A stretch of DNA of 64,000 bases from Ursus arctos (GCF_023065955.2 NC_079873.1:14894566-14958565); one strand, 5' to 3'; positions 1-11,426 are shown, counted from the first letter of the stretch. A program made the numbers and translations. Notes: generated by a model from the sequence alone, not told the origin.

Positions 1-94
1 ATCCCAAAGCCACTCAACTAGAATCTCTGGGGTGGGCGCAGGCGTCCATATTTGTCCTACTAGGCTTCTTCACTGAGGTGCGGCCTCCATACGG

Positions 95-240
95 TAGACT
101 GTACTAATCTTACATTTAGAGCTTGAAGAATTTTGATACTTGTATACACCTATATCATCACCACCCAGATCAAAATAGAGTATTTCCAGCACCCCAGAAA
201 GCCACTTTGACAAGTCAGTAGGTTTTAGAAGGGCCTGAAG
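95..240 (-). mobile_element. L1 3' UTR fragment
   Basis: Read on the minus strand, this has the motif order of older mammalian L1 3' UTRs: a disrupted GGTGCTGGAAATACTCTATTTTGATC, then GGGTGGTG, a GTGTATACA block, and AAATTC with an AAGCT stretch. No coding capacity remains. It is cut on the right by the SINE at 239. The family call is from memory. Confidence 0.45.
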
Positions 241-436
241 CGGACGTCTGGGTGGCTCAGTCAGTTTAGGGTCTGCCTTTGGCTCAGGTCGTGATCTTGG
301 GATCCTGGGATCGAGCCCCATGACAAGCTCCCCACTCAGAGGGGAGTCTGCTTCTCCCTCTCCCTCTACCCCTCCCCCCTGCTCGTGCTCTCACTCTCAA
401 ATAAATAAACAAAATCTTTTTAAAAAATAAAAAATA
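239..436 (+). mobile_element. can-SINE (tRNA-Lys-derived)
   Basis: It has the standard can-SINE layout: a diverged CTGGGTGGCTCAG head, B-box-like GGGATCGAGCCCC, a CT-rich body, then CAAATAAATAAA and an A-rich tail. A second SINE begins directly at its end, forming a head-to-tail pair. Confidence 0.9.
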
Positions 437-605
437 GGGCACCTGGGGGGCTCAGTTAAGTGTATGCCTTTGGCTTGGGTCATGATCTCAGGGCTGTGAG
501 ATCAAGTCCTACGTCAGGCTCTGCGTTCAGCAGGGAGTCTGCTTCTGCCCCTCCCTGCCCCCACTCTGCTCATGTTCTCACTCTCTCTCAAATAAAATCT
601 TAAAT
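437..605 (+). mobile_element. can-SINE with microsatellite tail
   Basis: The element begins GGGCACCTGGGGGGCTCAG and ends CAAATAAAATCTTAAAT. Its tail passes without a break into the (GAA)n tract that follows, so the microsatellite was probably seeded by the A-rich tail. Confidence 0.9.
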
Positions 606-672
606 AGAAGAAGAAGAAGAAGAAGAAAAAGAAGAAGAAGAAGAAGAAGAAGAAGAAGAAGAAGAAGAAGAA
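606..672. repeat. (GAA)n microsatellite
   Basis: About 22 GAA/AAG units with one AAAAAG interruption follow the tail of the SINE at 437. This is a homopurine tract that may be length-variable. Confidence 0.95.
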
Positions 673-694
673 TCACCCCACCCAAGAATCCTGA

Positions 695-823
695 AAAATC
701 CAGAAGCCTGGGCTGCTCCCCAGACCAATGACATCAACATTTCTGAGGGTGGGAGACAGGCACTGGCATTTTTAAACCTCCCCAGATGATTCCAACATGC
801 ACCCAGGGTTGAGAACCACTGCT
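695..823 (+). mobile_element. hAT-Charlie relic, MER20-like
   Basis: The right half reads CTCCCCAGATGATTCCAACATG, then CACCCAGGGTTGAGAACCACTG. This is the terminal inverted repeat side of a short non-autonomous hAT element. It has no coding capacity. The subfamily name is from memory. Confidence 0.7.
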
Positions 824-834
824 CTATGGACTAG

Positions 835-995
835 ACCCCACTACCTAAAGTGAGGTCCATGAACCAGCCGCACTGGCTTCACCCAGTAACTTGTTAGGAA
901 TGCAGAATCTCAGGTCTTTCCCAGACCTACTGGGTCAGAATTTTAACAAGATCCTCTGTGACTGACATGCACAGTAACCTTGGAGAAGTGCTGAT
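835..995 (+). mobile_element. hAT-Charlie relic, MER5A-like
   Basis: It carries AGTGAGGTCCATGAACCAG, AACTTGTTAGGAATGCAGA, CAGACCTACTGGGTCAGAA and TTTTAACAAGATCCTC in the MER5A order. It abuts the MER20-like relic. Confidence 0.75.
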
Positions 996-1004
996 GGGGC
1001 TCAC

Positions 1005-1115
1005 TTCCTCATTTTACAGAGGAGGAACCGGAGACTTATTTCTATTGATAAAGAAGCAACATTCGGATACACAGCGAGCTGATGACAGAGCTCTAGCCAG
1101 ACAATGAGCTAATAT
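1005..1115 (-). mobile_element. MIR fragment
   Basis: CTCATTTTACAGAGGAGGAACC followed by a degraded CACAGC block matches the conserved MIR core read on the minus strand. 1116-1734 shows nothing recognisable beyond AT-rich unique sequence and a short poly-A at about 1530. Confidence 0.55.
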
Positions 1116-1734
1116 TCTACCCGCTTTTCTGTGTCCTGCTACTTCATCCTAACAGCTCTTTGAATGGGCAGCCAGAGGTCTGTGGGGCTGCCTCAAAAGA
1201 GCTATGATCTCTTCATCTGATCCTGGTACTTCTAGAAATTCCATCTCTCAAATGGGCCTCAACCCTCCAGCTTAATGGGGCATGTTAAGCTTAAAACTTA
1301 AATATTCTTTACTTTTTATTACAGAATATGCTATAAATCCCAAACTAAAGTCCTTTAGCAATTCCTCAAGGTCCAATGTTTTAATATATCCCAGAAATAT
1401 GGCCCACACAGGGCAGACAGGCTACAGTTACCCTTTTGTTCCTATATGAGAAGCTCTACATTGACAAATATATGTCCTTTTGTTCAAATACAAATTTTAT
1501 CTGATCATAATAAAGTATAGAAAATGCTGCAAAAAAAAAAAAGGAATAGTAATCAAAATATCACCTATGATGACAGTAGGCAGGCCAATCACTGGGAACC
1601 CCTGTGAGTATTTTCATTCATTCACTTCCTAGTTTTTTCTATGTTATATTTGTATACACCTGTGATCACATCATCCATGACTTTGGGGTCATCTGCCTCC
1701 CAGCTTCCCTCCATTGTGGTGGTGAGTTTGAGGC

Positions 1735-1868
1735 AGTCATTCTCAACATTGGTTGCACATTAAAATCACCAAGAGGGCTTTTAAAACCCTTAATGCCTAG
1801 GCTATGTTCCAGACCAATTAAATCAGAATTGCTGAGGGTAGAAGACTGGAAATCAGGATTTTTGAATT
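1735..1868 (+). mobile_element. hAT-Charlie relic, MER20-like
   Basis: CAGTCATTCTCAACATTGG, TTGCACATTAAAATCACC, GGCTTTTAAAACCC, and CAGACCAATTAAATCAGA then ATTGCTGAGGGT give the left arm and centre of a MER20-like element. The right arm is missing. Confidence 0.75.
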
Positions 1869-2038
1869 AATTTTAGGCTTACAGAAACCCTGGAAAAATA
1901 ATACAGAGTTCCCTATACCCCGCACTCAGCTTCCCTCAATGTTAACATCTAAAGTCTGGAACTGGGACCAAACAGCTATCAACATTTAACACATTCCAAA
2001 GATGGCATCTCAAATCACTGAGGAAAAGACAGACTTTT

Positions 2039-2219
2039 TTTTTTAAGGTTTTATTTATTTATTTGACAGAGAGAGACAGCGAAGAGAGGAAACACAAGCA
2101 AGGGGAGTGCGAGAAGGAGAAGTAGGCTTCCCGCCGAGCAGGGAGCTCAATCCCAGGACCCCGGGAACATGACCTGAGCCAAAGGCAGACACTTAACAAT
2201 TGAGCCACCCAGGTGCCCC
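2039..2219 (-). mobile_element. can-SINE, minus strand
   Basis: Reads T-rich tail, TTTTATTTATTTATTTGACAG, then GAGCCACCCAGGTGCCCC. It is flanked by a perfect 18-bp target-site duplication, AGGAAAAGACAGACTTTT, at 2021 and 2220. Confidence 0.95.
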
Positions 2220-2495
2220 AGGAAAAGACAGACTTTTCAATAAATGATACACAGCCCCTGGCTAGACATTTTGGAAAAGATTAAATTAGATCCATACCTC
2301 ACCTCACACACAAGAATAAATTCCAAGTGGATTTAATATTTAAAAAAAGAGAGAAAGAAACCATATAAATACCAGAAAAACTCAAGGGTGAATTCCCTTA
2401 TAATACCTAGGCATAGGAAAAGGCTTTCTAACTAAGGCTTCAAATCCACAGGCAATAAAGAAAAGACTGGCAAATTTAACTACATTTTTAAAAAA

Positions 2496-2684
2496 GGTTT
2501 TATTTATTTATCTGAGCGAGAGAGCGTGTGTGTGCACACGCATGCTCATGCATGAGGGGTGGGCAGAGGGAGAGGCAGACTTCCCACTGGTCAGGGAGCC
2601 CGGCGTGGGGCTGGATCCCAGGATCCCAAGATCATGACCTGAGCGAAGGCAGACGCTAAACCGACTAAGCCACCCAGGTGCCCC
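2496..2684 (-). mobile_element. can-SINE, minus strand
   Basis: It is flanked by a perfect 20-bp duplication, TTAACTACATTTTTAAAAAA, at 2476 and 2685. It contains a GT/CA-rich alternating stretch at 2524-2545 that replaces part of the usual CT-rich body. Confidence 0.95.
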
Positions 2685-2837
2685 TTAACTACATTTTTAA
2701 AAAATTTAATTTGCGTGACAAAAACATGAAGTCAAAAGATAACTGACAAACTAGGAGAAAATATTTGCAACATATATACCACAGAGAGTTAATATCCCCA
2801 CTATATAAAGACTCTTAAAAACTGATCAGATAAACAG

Positions 2838-3045
2838 GGGTGCCTGGGTGGTGCAGTCAGTTAAGCATTCAACTCTTGATTTCGGCTCAGGTCAGGATCC
2901 CAGGGTGGTGAGATGGAGCCCTGTATTGGGCTCTGTGCCCAGCGGGGAGTCTGCTGGAGAGTCTCTCTCTGCCTCGCCCTCTGCTCCTCCCCCTGCTCTC
3001 TCTCTGTCTCTCTCAAATAAATAAAATCTTTAAAAAAAAAAAAAA
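2838..3045 (+). mobile_element. can-SINE
   Basis: Starts GGGTGCCTGGGTGGTGCAG and ends CAAATAAATAAAATCTTT plus poly-A. An AACTGAT motif precedes it, recurs before the next SINE, and recurs again after that SINE, so the pair inserted at one target. Confidence 0.92.
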
Positions 3046-3051
3046 CTGATC

Positions 3052-3256
3052 GGGGCACCTGGGTGACTCAGTCGGTTAAGTTTCTGCCTTTGGCTCAGGT
3101 CATGATCCCAGAGTCCTGGGATCAAGCCCCGCATCGGGCTCCCCGCTCCACGGGAAGCCTGCTTCTCCCTCTCCCTTCCTCTGCCTGCCGCTCTGCCCAC
3201 TTGTGTGTGTGCGCGCGCGCTTCTCTGTCTAATAAATAAATAAAATCTTAAAGAAA
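3052..3256 (+). mobile_element. can-SINE
   Basis: Head-to-tail with the preceding copy and flanked by AACTGAT. It carries an internal (TG)n(CG)n run at about 3202-3220, an alternating purine-pyrimidine stretch. Confidence 0.92.
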
Positions 3257-3475
3257 AAAACCCAACTGATTAGATATCCAACAGAAAAAGTGGGAAGAAC
3301 ATGAATGTACAATTAACAAGAAAGATATAAAAATGACCCCCAAATACATGAAAAATGTTCAAACAGTCCTCATAAGAGAAGTGCAAATTAAAATACCACT
3401 GAGATACATTTTCTCAACTACCACACTAGAAAAATTTAAAAATATGATGGCATTCAGTTGGTGAGGCTGGGGGGG

Positions 3476-3545
3476 GTGGCCAGAATATTTATATTTGCAA
3501 TACTCCCGAGGTGATTTTAATGTGTAGCCAAGATTGCAAACCATT
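3476..3545 (+). mobile_element. MER20-like right arm
   Basis: GAGGTGATTTTAATGTGTAGCC followed by AAGATTGCAAACCA matches the right arm of a MER20-like element. The left part is absent. Confidence 0.55.
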
Positions 3546-3799
3546 ATTTCAAGGCAACGGTCCAAATGGAAACTTGATACAAGAGAAAACCATATTTCCC
3601 CTAAAATTGAAAGCCCTTCTTCACTGTCAAAATCCCAAAATTCCTTAGCCAGCATGGCGATTAAATATTATTATTATTATCATTATCATTATTACTTTTA
3701 GGGAAAAGGTCAACATGTTTGCTACATACCACTGCAGTTTTCCTAACTCTTCCGGGGAGGAAGGGCACGGGATCCCGACAGAACAGCAGCACTGCTCTG

Positions 3800-6795
3800 G
3801 AGACAAGAGAAAAGAAAGAAGAGAATACATGGTCAAGAATAAGGCAAGGCAGAAGCTCAGATGCATCAAGTATTACGGTTCCTACACTGGCTGCATTTTA
3901 AAGAGCATGTATCTAAAACACGTGATAAAATACAACTGGATACTATTATACTGACAATCATACATACATAATATGCTCAGAAGTATCTACTGAGTGAATA
4001 ATTTGGGGGAGGTTATATGCACGCTATATCAATTGCTCTTCAGCAGCTCCCTAGAATTCTGAAGGAAATACATCCAGCAGCAATGGATCTAACACTCCAA
4101 ATAGTAGTCCCCCTCTCTCAGTAGGGTTTTTTCCTATCTTGTTTTCAAATATAGTATACTGGAACTTTATTGAGAAAGCAGCGGGGGAAAAAAATCACCT
4201 TTTAGAGCTTTCTAAAAACTGTCCAAGAGTCAAAACAGAAAGCTATAACATACTTAAATTTATTGATTTTATTTTCAGTTTTAAAAAGAACACATCAAAG
4301 TCATGTGCAAAAGAACACAGCAATAAAGAGAGAGACAACTTACCCATCGGTTGAATCTTTACTTTTTTCAAAGCAACCATTACAGCACATATGTTCATCG
4401 TTTTATTCATTTTTATTGTGAATGTACAATTTAATGTGCTGTAAAGAGAAATATATATAATCAGAATGTTATTAAACTGGAAACCTGCCTACATATTTGT
4501 AAATGCTTTTTCAAACTTGGGAGTGAGGAAAGGAGACACTGGTACTGTGAACTTGGAATGACAGCGCAATAAGCCTGTGAACACCCACGACTTTTGACGA
4601 TGAGACAGTGATAGAGGTTGACAGTCGGCGAGGTTGCAAACCAGAGACCTTGTGACCACACACAACTGCTGATTCATTTTGCCTGCGGGAACTATGAACT
4701 GGCTGGGGTGCAACTTGTTTGCAAAGACAAGCATCTTAACATCCAGAGTCTTACCCCCAGCTGGCTACTTGCCTGGTATCTGTAGGCATTTGAATTTCCA
4801 TCATGGGAGCCCTGTCACATACTGGAAGAACATCGAGGTCTCTTAAATCCAAAACCTCTCTGGCAATTCAATCTAGATTATCAGATAACTAGCAACTTAA
4901 GACATTTTTTTTTACTTTAGTCTTGATTTACATGAAAAAATATTAATGTTGCAAACAACCCAAAGGGATAAGTGAAATGAACTAAATATATATAGTGGAC
5001 AGGGATTCAATCTACGATTTCATGAAGAATTGCCATTATGTGCACCAGTGAATAGCTTGACGAGCAGAAACTGTCATTTTTGAGGACTTGTACTCTCACA
5101 GAATGCTCAGGATTCAGGTGGCGAGATTACTGACCTATGTAAGCCATTAGCTTCTGCAGCCAAGACAGCTGATGGATACAATTTAACATGATCATCTGCG
5201 CAACCTCAAATAATTGTCGGGCAATCTCTGACTCATCCCTGCACACTTCTTATCTTCTTTTCTCTTTCTTTCCAATCTTTTCTTCCCCCCTCTCCTTCTT
5301 CTCCCAAGCACTGTATTATATTCCTTCTTCTCTGTCTGGCCTTCACTAGACTGGACCGCTGGGAGCCATTTCTTGGTTATACTGGTGGTCCTCGGGGCTA
5401 AGGACACTGCTAGTCCCTCGCATCACCGCACCAGAGGCAAATGGCTCAGTCCCAACCACCCCTCTGTGATTCATAAAGAAATGGGAAGATGGATGTAACA
5501 GAGTGATGAGTGTTTCAGAGAATAAAAATGTGTATCCACAATGGCAGGAATATGTATTTATTTTAGAGGAACACATTTGAATTTACAACCTAATACCCCT
5601 CAATACTTTATTTTTCATGAGTAGAGAAATAATATGGATAAAAGTATTAAAAGTGACTGACCTTTGGGCCTCTGCTGTAGCACACACTATAAAATAAGTC
5701 TGAAACAAACAAACAGATTATATATGACAGTTGAGAATGTCAGACAAAACAACCCAGGACTTACCACAGCACCACAGAATCTTAGAGTCACAATAACCCC
5801 TAGGGATCATTCAATTCACATTGCTATCAGATTCCTGACGTATCATCAAAGCTACTCAGGGCAAACAGGCTCTGCTTGCATCCTGCTACTGTCAAGAACT
5901 CACTACCACACAAGGGAGCTCATTCTGGAGCCCTCATTTTAAGAAACTTTTGGTTTTCATGAAGGAAAATCTATCCCCTTGTAACAGCCATCCACTGTGA
6001 TTTCCAGTTCTGACTCTGGATCCATGCAGTTCTGATTTCTGGAGTAATGGAACTAGGCTAGTCAATCTTTCATATGACAGATTTGGGGAAGTTCGAATAC
6101 ATTTCTCCTCAGGAACACAGAACTCCATGCTTTCCCCCCAAAAAGAAACAGTAATTATAAACAAGGTATAGGATGTACTATGATTACCTCACTTAAGGTT
6201 TGCAGGGTTTTGTTTAGCTCTGATCGTCTGTTAAAAAAACGAGAGAAATTGACATGAAGGAGATCACTGGTGATGTTAAATTCAAAACAAGTTAGATTTT
6301 TAGCAATTAAATTAAGCCTGTGGTATTTATTGCTTCCAGTGTTCACTTTGAAGAAACACTGGGTATACTAAGAGATTCCTATGTGAGAAAAATAAATTAT
6401 TTATATGACAAGGGAAACTAACCAGACAGAAGTGTATCAGTTCTAGCCAACAGCCAGATATAAATTATGGTTGAACACTCTTGTCATTCATTAGGCTCCT
6501 GGGTTCCCAGACAGCTTCTCCTGGCAGAGGGCCTAAAGAAGAGATGGCCCGAGGCAAAATTTCTGAGAGGGGCCCACCACTCACCATGGGGCCCCGCACC
6601 CCTGATTTCTTCCTCACTCCCTCTCCACCTGATCCCACCTGCCCTCTAGCACTCTCCAGCCCCCCTTCCCCTCCTCACCACTTCTCTTCCAGGATTTCCC
6701 TCACTCCTCTCCTCCAACCCCACTCAAACAACACTTTTATTTCTTCAGTGTGGAAGAGCTTCATGGGAAGTTAGGATAAAAGAAATCTAGTTAAA
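3800..6795. other. Unique sequence, no repeat recognised
   Basis: About 3 kb without a recognisable transposon, apart from a short TC-rich tract at 5250-5305. No open frame here resembles a known protein. Five of the splice-flanked segments of the minus-strand chain lie wholly inside it. Confidence 0.6.
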
Positions 6796-6807
6796 GAATT
6801 CACTCTA

Positions 6808-6965
6808 GGGGCACCTGCGTGGCTCAGTCGGTTAAGCATCTGCCTTTCAGCTAGGGTCATGATCGGGGGGTCCTGGGATAGGCTCTGTCAGGCTCCCTGT
6901 TCAGTGGGGAGACTGCTTCTTTCTCCCTCTGCCCCTGTCTCTCAAATAAATAAAATCTTTAAAAA
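6808..6965 (+). mobile_element. can-SINE with expanded GGA tail
   Basis: Starts GGCACCTGCGTGGCTCAG and ends CAAATAAATAAAATCTTT. The duplication GAATTCACTCTA occurs at 6796 and again at 7096, after the purine tract. The tract therefore belongs to the inserted unit. Confidence 0.95.
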
Positions 6966-7095
6966 AGAAGGAGGAGGAGAAGAAGGAGGAGAAGGGGGGG
7001 GAGGAGGAAGAGGAGGAGGAGAAGGAGAAGGAGGAGGAGGAGGAGGAGGAAGAGGAGAAGGGGAAGGAGGAGGAGGAAGAGAAGGAGGAGGAGAA
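6966..7095. repeat. (GGA)n/(GAA)n homopurine tract
   Basis: About 130 bp of nearly pure purine with GGA, GAA and a run of G. It is enclosed by the SINE target-site duplication, so it grew from the SINE tail. It can be expected to form triplex or G-rich structures. Confidence 0.95.
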
Positions 7096-7108
7096 GAATT
7101 CACTCTAA

Positions 7109-7337
7109 GGCAGTTGTTCTCAACTGGGGTGGGAGGGGATGGACTCTACCCCCCAAGGGACATTGGGCAATATCTGGAGATGTTTTTGATTGTCACAATT
7201 GGGGGCTGGGTGTTACTGGCATCTAGTGGATAGAGATCAGGGATCTGTTACACATGCTACAGTGTAAACACAGCCCAGCATAATAGAGAACTATCAGGTC
7301 CAAAATGTCAATAGTGCGGAGGCTGAGAAACCCAGCT
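7109..7337 (+). mobile_element. Non-autonomous hAT relic
   Basis: Contains GCAGTTGTTCTCAACTGGGG, GGCAATATCTGGAGATGTTT, TACTGGCATCTAGTGG and CAAAATGTCAATAGTGC, then GAGGCTGAGAAACCC. This is the motif order of a common mammalian MER-class hAT element. I leave the subfamily name open. Confidence 0.7.
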
Positions 7338-7639
7338 CCACGGAATGGGCAATAATTCTAGGTGGTTCCAGGGAAGGTCTGGAGGAAAGAAGAGAAGGAC
7401 TATGGCAACACTAAGCAGTCAGCTAGCTTTTCTAGCTGGCAGAAGCCGCTCCTCCTCAACTGTGCTCAGAGGCTACCTTTCCGGGGGTCTCCCTGGCCCC
7501 TGGGTTCAAGTCCAACCACTCTGCCTGCTCTATATTTAGATATGTAGAACATCTTTGGTGCCCTGGATACATCACATTCATTGTAGGGATTGTACTGTAT
7601 TGTTATTTGTTTGCATCCTAGGTCTATCCTACCAGACCC

Positions 7640-7826
7640 TGGACTACTGGTTCTAGAAATTGGCCTCATGATGGAACCACCTGGGGGGCATTCAAAAATA
7701 CCAACGTCTGTGTCCCAGGCCCAAATACTGATCTAATTGTTATAGAGTGTGCCTGGACATCAGGATTTTTAAAAGCTCCCCAGGTGATTTTAACATGCAG
7801 CCAGGGTAGAGAACCATTGTTCTAGA
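7640..7826 (+). mobile_element. MER20-like hAT relic
   Basis: Both arms are present: GATGGAACCACCTGGGG on the left, and CTCCCCAGGTGATTTTAAC with AGCCAGGGTAGAGAACCATTG on the right. Confidence 0.75.
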
Positions 7827-7859
7827 ACCAGTTTTCCTTCCTGAGAGTTGGGTTTATCC

Positions 7860-7905
7860 CCAAGGCCAAACACATATTAAGGTGCTCAACAAATGCTTCG
7901 TGGCT
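7860..7905 (+). mobile_element. L2 3' end scrap
   Basis: AGGTGCTCAACAAATGCT resembles the L2 3' terminus (GTGCTCAATAAATG). Too short to be certain. Confidence 0.35.
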
Positions 7906-8007
7906 TTAAATGAACTCCTCTATATTTCAAGTCTAGTAATTAAGATGAACTACAAGCATATGAATTTGTTTTCTGTTTATAAATTTGTGAGTTTAAAAAA
8001 TTTTATC

Positions 8008-8188
8008 TTGGGGCACTGGGTGGCTCAAGTTAAGTGTCTGCCTTTGGCTCAGGTCATGATCCTGGAGTCCCAGGATCGAGCCCTGCATCGGGCTCCCTGC
8101 TCATCAGGGAGTCGGCTTCTCCCTCTGATTTCCTCCCTCTCGGGCTCTCTGTCTCTCAAATAAATAAAATCTTTTTTAAAAATGTAAA
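8008..8188 (+). mobile_element. can-SINE
   Basis: Starts TGGGGCACTGGGTGGCTCA and ends CAAATAAATAAAATC plus T- and A-rich tail. A diverged duplication (ATTTTATCTT / ATGTATCTTA) flanks it. Confidence 0.9.
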
Positions 8189-8249
8189 AAAATTTAAAAA
8201 TGTATCTTATCAATATTGTTTCCCATCTAAAGTTTAAGATACTTCTAGG

Positions 8250-9629
8250 ACATTGATATCTTCTGCTTTTTATTTCACACATATACTTTGAATAGCTAGG
8301 AAAGCTACATTTTTATCAGGAGTTCAAAAAATAGGCCTCAAGGACAGAAATACCACTCCTGTCCATCCCAGTTCTCACTAGTTTAACTGTTTGCGCTACA
8401 CACTCCAGGGAGCCCTAGAGATGTGTGATAGCCCCCAGGAGGAATCCGAAGATTCCCCTCGAAAATTCCCCTCCATCTATGGCAGTGCTGACTCAGTGGG
8501 AGGTCAAAATGCTAATTGAAAGAATGACCCTTAAGAGGAGTTTTCTTTTGTTTTGTTTTGTTTTGTTTTGACCTAGGAAAGGTTTTTTTTTCTTCAATGT
8601 CATCACAGATACTCGCTGGAGCTTTTGGATTTGGTTCAAAAGCTGATGAAAATCTCCTTTGAGGGGTAGTAGCCAGGTTGAGAGTAGATGGATTTTATCT
8701 CCCATGCTGTTTCCCGGCCTGAGGGTGAAGAAGACCTGACATTTCCCCTCCCAGGGACACTCAGGTAAGACTGTCTGTGGGCCTAGACTGACATTTTGAC
8801 CTTGTGTCTGACTGGGAGCATCTATTTTTTGTAATGCATTTCTCATTGTCTGTGCTTGTCCCTGGAAGCTGGTACCTACTTCACGAAGACCTCTCTCTGA
8901 CTTTTGAATGACTGACTCTTCATGAAAGCATGAACGAACGGAATACATGGCATCCCACCTTGAACTCTCTTCCAACCTTTCTGGCTACCAAATCATATTA
9001 AAGCTCAAATACCAATTCAAATTGACCCCTTACATAGCTACAGAGCATCAAAGAGAACAGCCTCATGGGGCTATTAGTTGACGGGTCTATTTGCTAAGAA
9101 CTCAAGAACCAATTCTTTATAAGCTTTGGGTCTATTTCCTATTCTCAGTTTCCAAAAGTAAAGATAGCTCAACAAGTATCTTTCCATAGTTGATGTCTTA
9201 ACTTTTACATCAAGCAGCAGATTACTCACTTCGATTCCCTTAGAGACAGGACTCCAGATAAGGTGCCATTAGCCGTATTTTGGTTCTGTTAGGAGCACAA
9301 AATCATTAAGAATATAACAAATACTGTGTGGTTTTTTACACTCTCTAACAAGAAGTTGGTCTTCAGTTTCATTGGCCACCCAAAGAACTACAGCCCAAAG
9401 ACTGAAGGCATGGAGTATTACCCAGCCAACGATCAAATCCATATTGACTGAGCTAGTTTTGGTCTTTATATTTCCTTTCAAAAATACTCTGAATCAGCAA
9501 GTCTAATGTGCTAGTTAATTCCATTATTCCAAGGGTTCCCCCAAAAGAATACAATTAAAGCTCTCCACGTGAAAGGTCCCAGACTTAAGCAAAGATCCCA
9601 GTGTAAAGAGGGAACTTGGTAGCAGACTT
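8250..9629. other. Unique sequence with a 160-codon minus-strand open frame
   Basis: No transposon recognised. The open frame at 8493-8975 (minus) reads through the (TTTTG)n tract as Lys/Gln/Asn-rich residues and shows no known domain. At this GC content one or two frames of that length are expected by chance in 64 kb over six frames, so I do not call it a gene. Confidence 0.5.
8538..8571. repeat. (TTTTG)n tract
   Basis: Five to six tandem TTTTG units. Confidence 0.85.
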
Positions 9630-9700
9630 CACTGCATTTCTAGCACCTCGCTCTTCGCCAGGCACATAGTAGGTGCTCAGGAAATAGTGAATGAACAAAC
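9630..9700 (+). mobile_element. L2 3' end
   Basis: TTTCTAGCACCTCGC, CCAGGCACATAGTAGGTGC and TCAGGAAATAGTGAATGAAC follow the L2 3' terminal order. Confidence 0.75.
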
Positions 9701-9869
9701 CACATTTAGCTGGGATCCTCTGAACCAATATAAGTCATGGGAAGTGTGAGACTACTGCATCTGAAAACCCCATGGGGCGGAACAGGATCACATTCATAAG
9801 ACTATTGTTAGATTCAAGATATTTCTTATTGCTACAAGTTTCTAATATAATTTAAAAATTTTTAAAGCA

Positions 9870-10057
9870 GGGCGCCTGGGTGGCACAGTGGTTGAGCGTC
9901 TGCCTTCGGCTCAGGGCGTGATCCGGAGTTCTGGGATCGAGCCCCACATCAGGCTCCTCCGCTATGAGCCTGCTTCTTCCTCTCCCACTCCCCCTGCTTG
10001 TGTTCCCTCTCTCGCTGGCTGTCTCTATCTCTGTCGAATAAATAAATAAAATCTTTA
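9870..10057 (+). mobile_element. can-SINE, young ursid type
   Basis: GGCGCCTGGGTGGCACAG, GGCTCAGGGCGTGATCC, GCCTGCTTCTTCCTCTCCC, GCTGGCTGTCTCTATCTC. It keeps most diagnostic positions of the young subfamily. AAAAATTTTTAA flanks both sides. Confidence 0.95.
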
Positions 10058-10742
10058 AAAAAAATTTTTAACCATAGGATTCCATCATATAAACATTTAG
10101 CAGGCAAGCTTAGTGAAAACTGAAATATGCTTATTAACAAAGTACCATGATTATTATGAAGGCAAACCTTCTTGACAAAGCTAGTACTTCAACAACAGAT
10201 ATTTTATTTAAATTTGGTCATAAAAGCAAATATGCCAAATACCATGAATAATCTGAACCTTAAACAAATCTTTAAATGCACAAGCACTTGCTTTCTTCTA
10301 AGACTGCAATAAAAAAAATCTTTAAAACCTACCTGGGTAACATTGCTTTCTTCATATGGAAACATTATCTCACCTCTAAAAAATGCTAAAAATAAATTTG
10401 CAAAACAAAATTTGAGACTTGCATCCTTAGAACTTAAGGATTAATACAACACAAGAAAAGATTATCAGATTAATAGTGAACAATCAAATTAATAAAATAA
10501 ATGGTTTCATCAAATTCTTTGCAATTACTCACATTTACTGTCTTTTCTATTAGAACGGTACTCAATGACCATCAATACAACTTTCAGAAAATGCGAACCA
10601 TAAACTCTGTGTGGAAATGTGGAAAGAGAAAAAACTTGCCTCCTTGTCAAGAAATTTTAATACTACATGCTGCTCATCAGAGCTTTGTTTCTCATGAAGA
10701 TGCTAACTTGGGGAACCAGCTCTAACATTAAAAATCTTTTTG

Positions 10743-10940
10743 GGGGATGCCTGAATGGCTCAGTCAGTTAAGCGCCTGTCTTCGGCTCAGGTCATGATCC
10801 CAGGGTCCTGGGATTGAGCCCCGCATTGGGCTCCCTGTTCGGCGGGGAGCCTGCTTCTCCCTCTCCCTCTGCCCCAGCTTGTGCTCATGCTCTCTCTGTT
10901 TCTCTCTCTCAAATGAATAAAATAAAATCTTTAAAAAAAA
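10743..10940 (+). mobile_element. can-SINE
   Basis: Begins GGGGGATGCCTGAATGGCTC and ends CAAATGAATAAAATAAAATC plus poly-A. Flanked by AATCTTTTTGG / AAACTTTTTGG. Confidence 0.92.
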
Positions 10941-11043
10941 ACTTTTTGGATTTTCTAGTTGCAGTTACATACATAAAGGAGGGAGAGAAAAAGTGTTTCT
11001 CAGAAATTAAGCAGCCTTATGAGAGTCTATTTATTCCTGGCCA

Positions 11044-11074
11044 TTTGTTTTTGTTTTTGTTTTTGTTTTTTTTA
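11044..11074. repeat. (TTTTTG)n tract
   Basis: Four tandem TTTTTG units followed by a T run. Confidence 0.8.
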
Positions 11075-11426
11075 ATATAGCTACCAAGTGCAATCTCTCC
11101 CCTAGGAACAAAGTTAAGATTTTGCTTTTGAAACCTGACTAGTATGCAGGGAGAATCCTTTCTTCAGTTGAACAACTCATTGTGGCTTTCATCTCAGAAA
11201 TGCCAGAAAACTCTGTTCTTAAAATGCTCACTTCAGGAAATACAGAACTCAATTTCAGTCAACCTGTTTCCTACAGGGTATACACTTGGAGGGGCTCCGA
11301 CTCGATCAGAAAAAAAGAAAATAGACACTGCTTAACAGAAGTACACTGTGTGCACTTCATAATCTGCAGAGATAGAAAACCGGCCTCTTGGGCAGAAGGC
11401 AAAGAGGTCATACAAACTAGAGCAGG

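Larger units (their letters stand above)
2000..3470 (+). mobile_element. Old L1 ORF2 3' fragment, split by four SINEs
   Basis: Between the SINEs lie degraded pieces of the L1 ORF2 C-terminal region: ACCATATAAATACCAGAAAA, CATAGGAAAAGGCTTTCTAAC, GACAAACTAGGAGAAAATATTTGC and GAAGTGCAAATTAAAATACCA, in the usual order. Many frame breaks exclude function. The SINEs at 2039, 2496, 2838 and 3052 inserted later. Confidence 0.75.

Noticed and set aside
6859..7233. Plus-strand frame with a long Gly/Glu-rich run
   Set aside because: It is a translation of the SINE tail's GGA microsatellite and an adjoining hAT relic.
8493..8975. 160-codon minus-strand open frame
   Set aside because: Length is within chance expectation for 64 kb in six frames. 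It reads through a (TTTTG)n tract and has no known domain.
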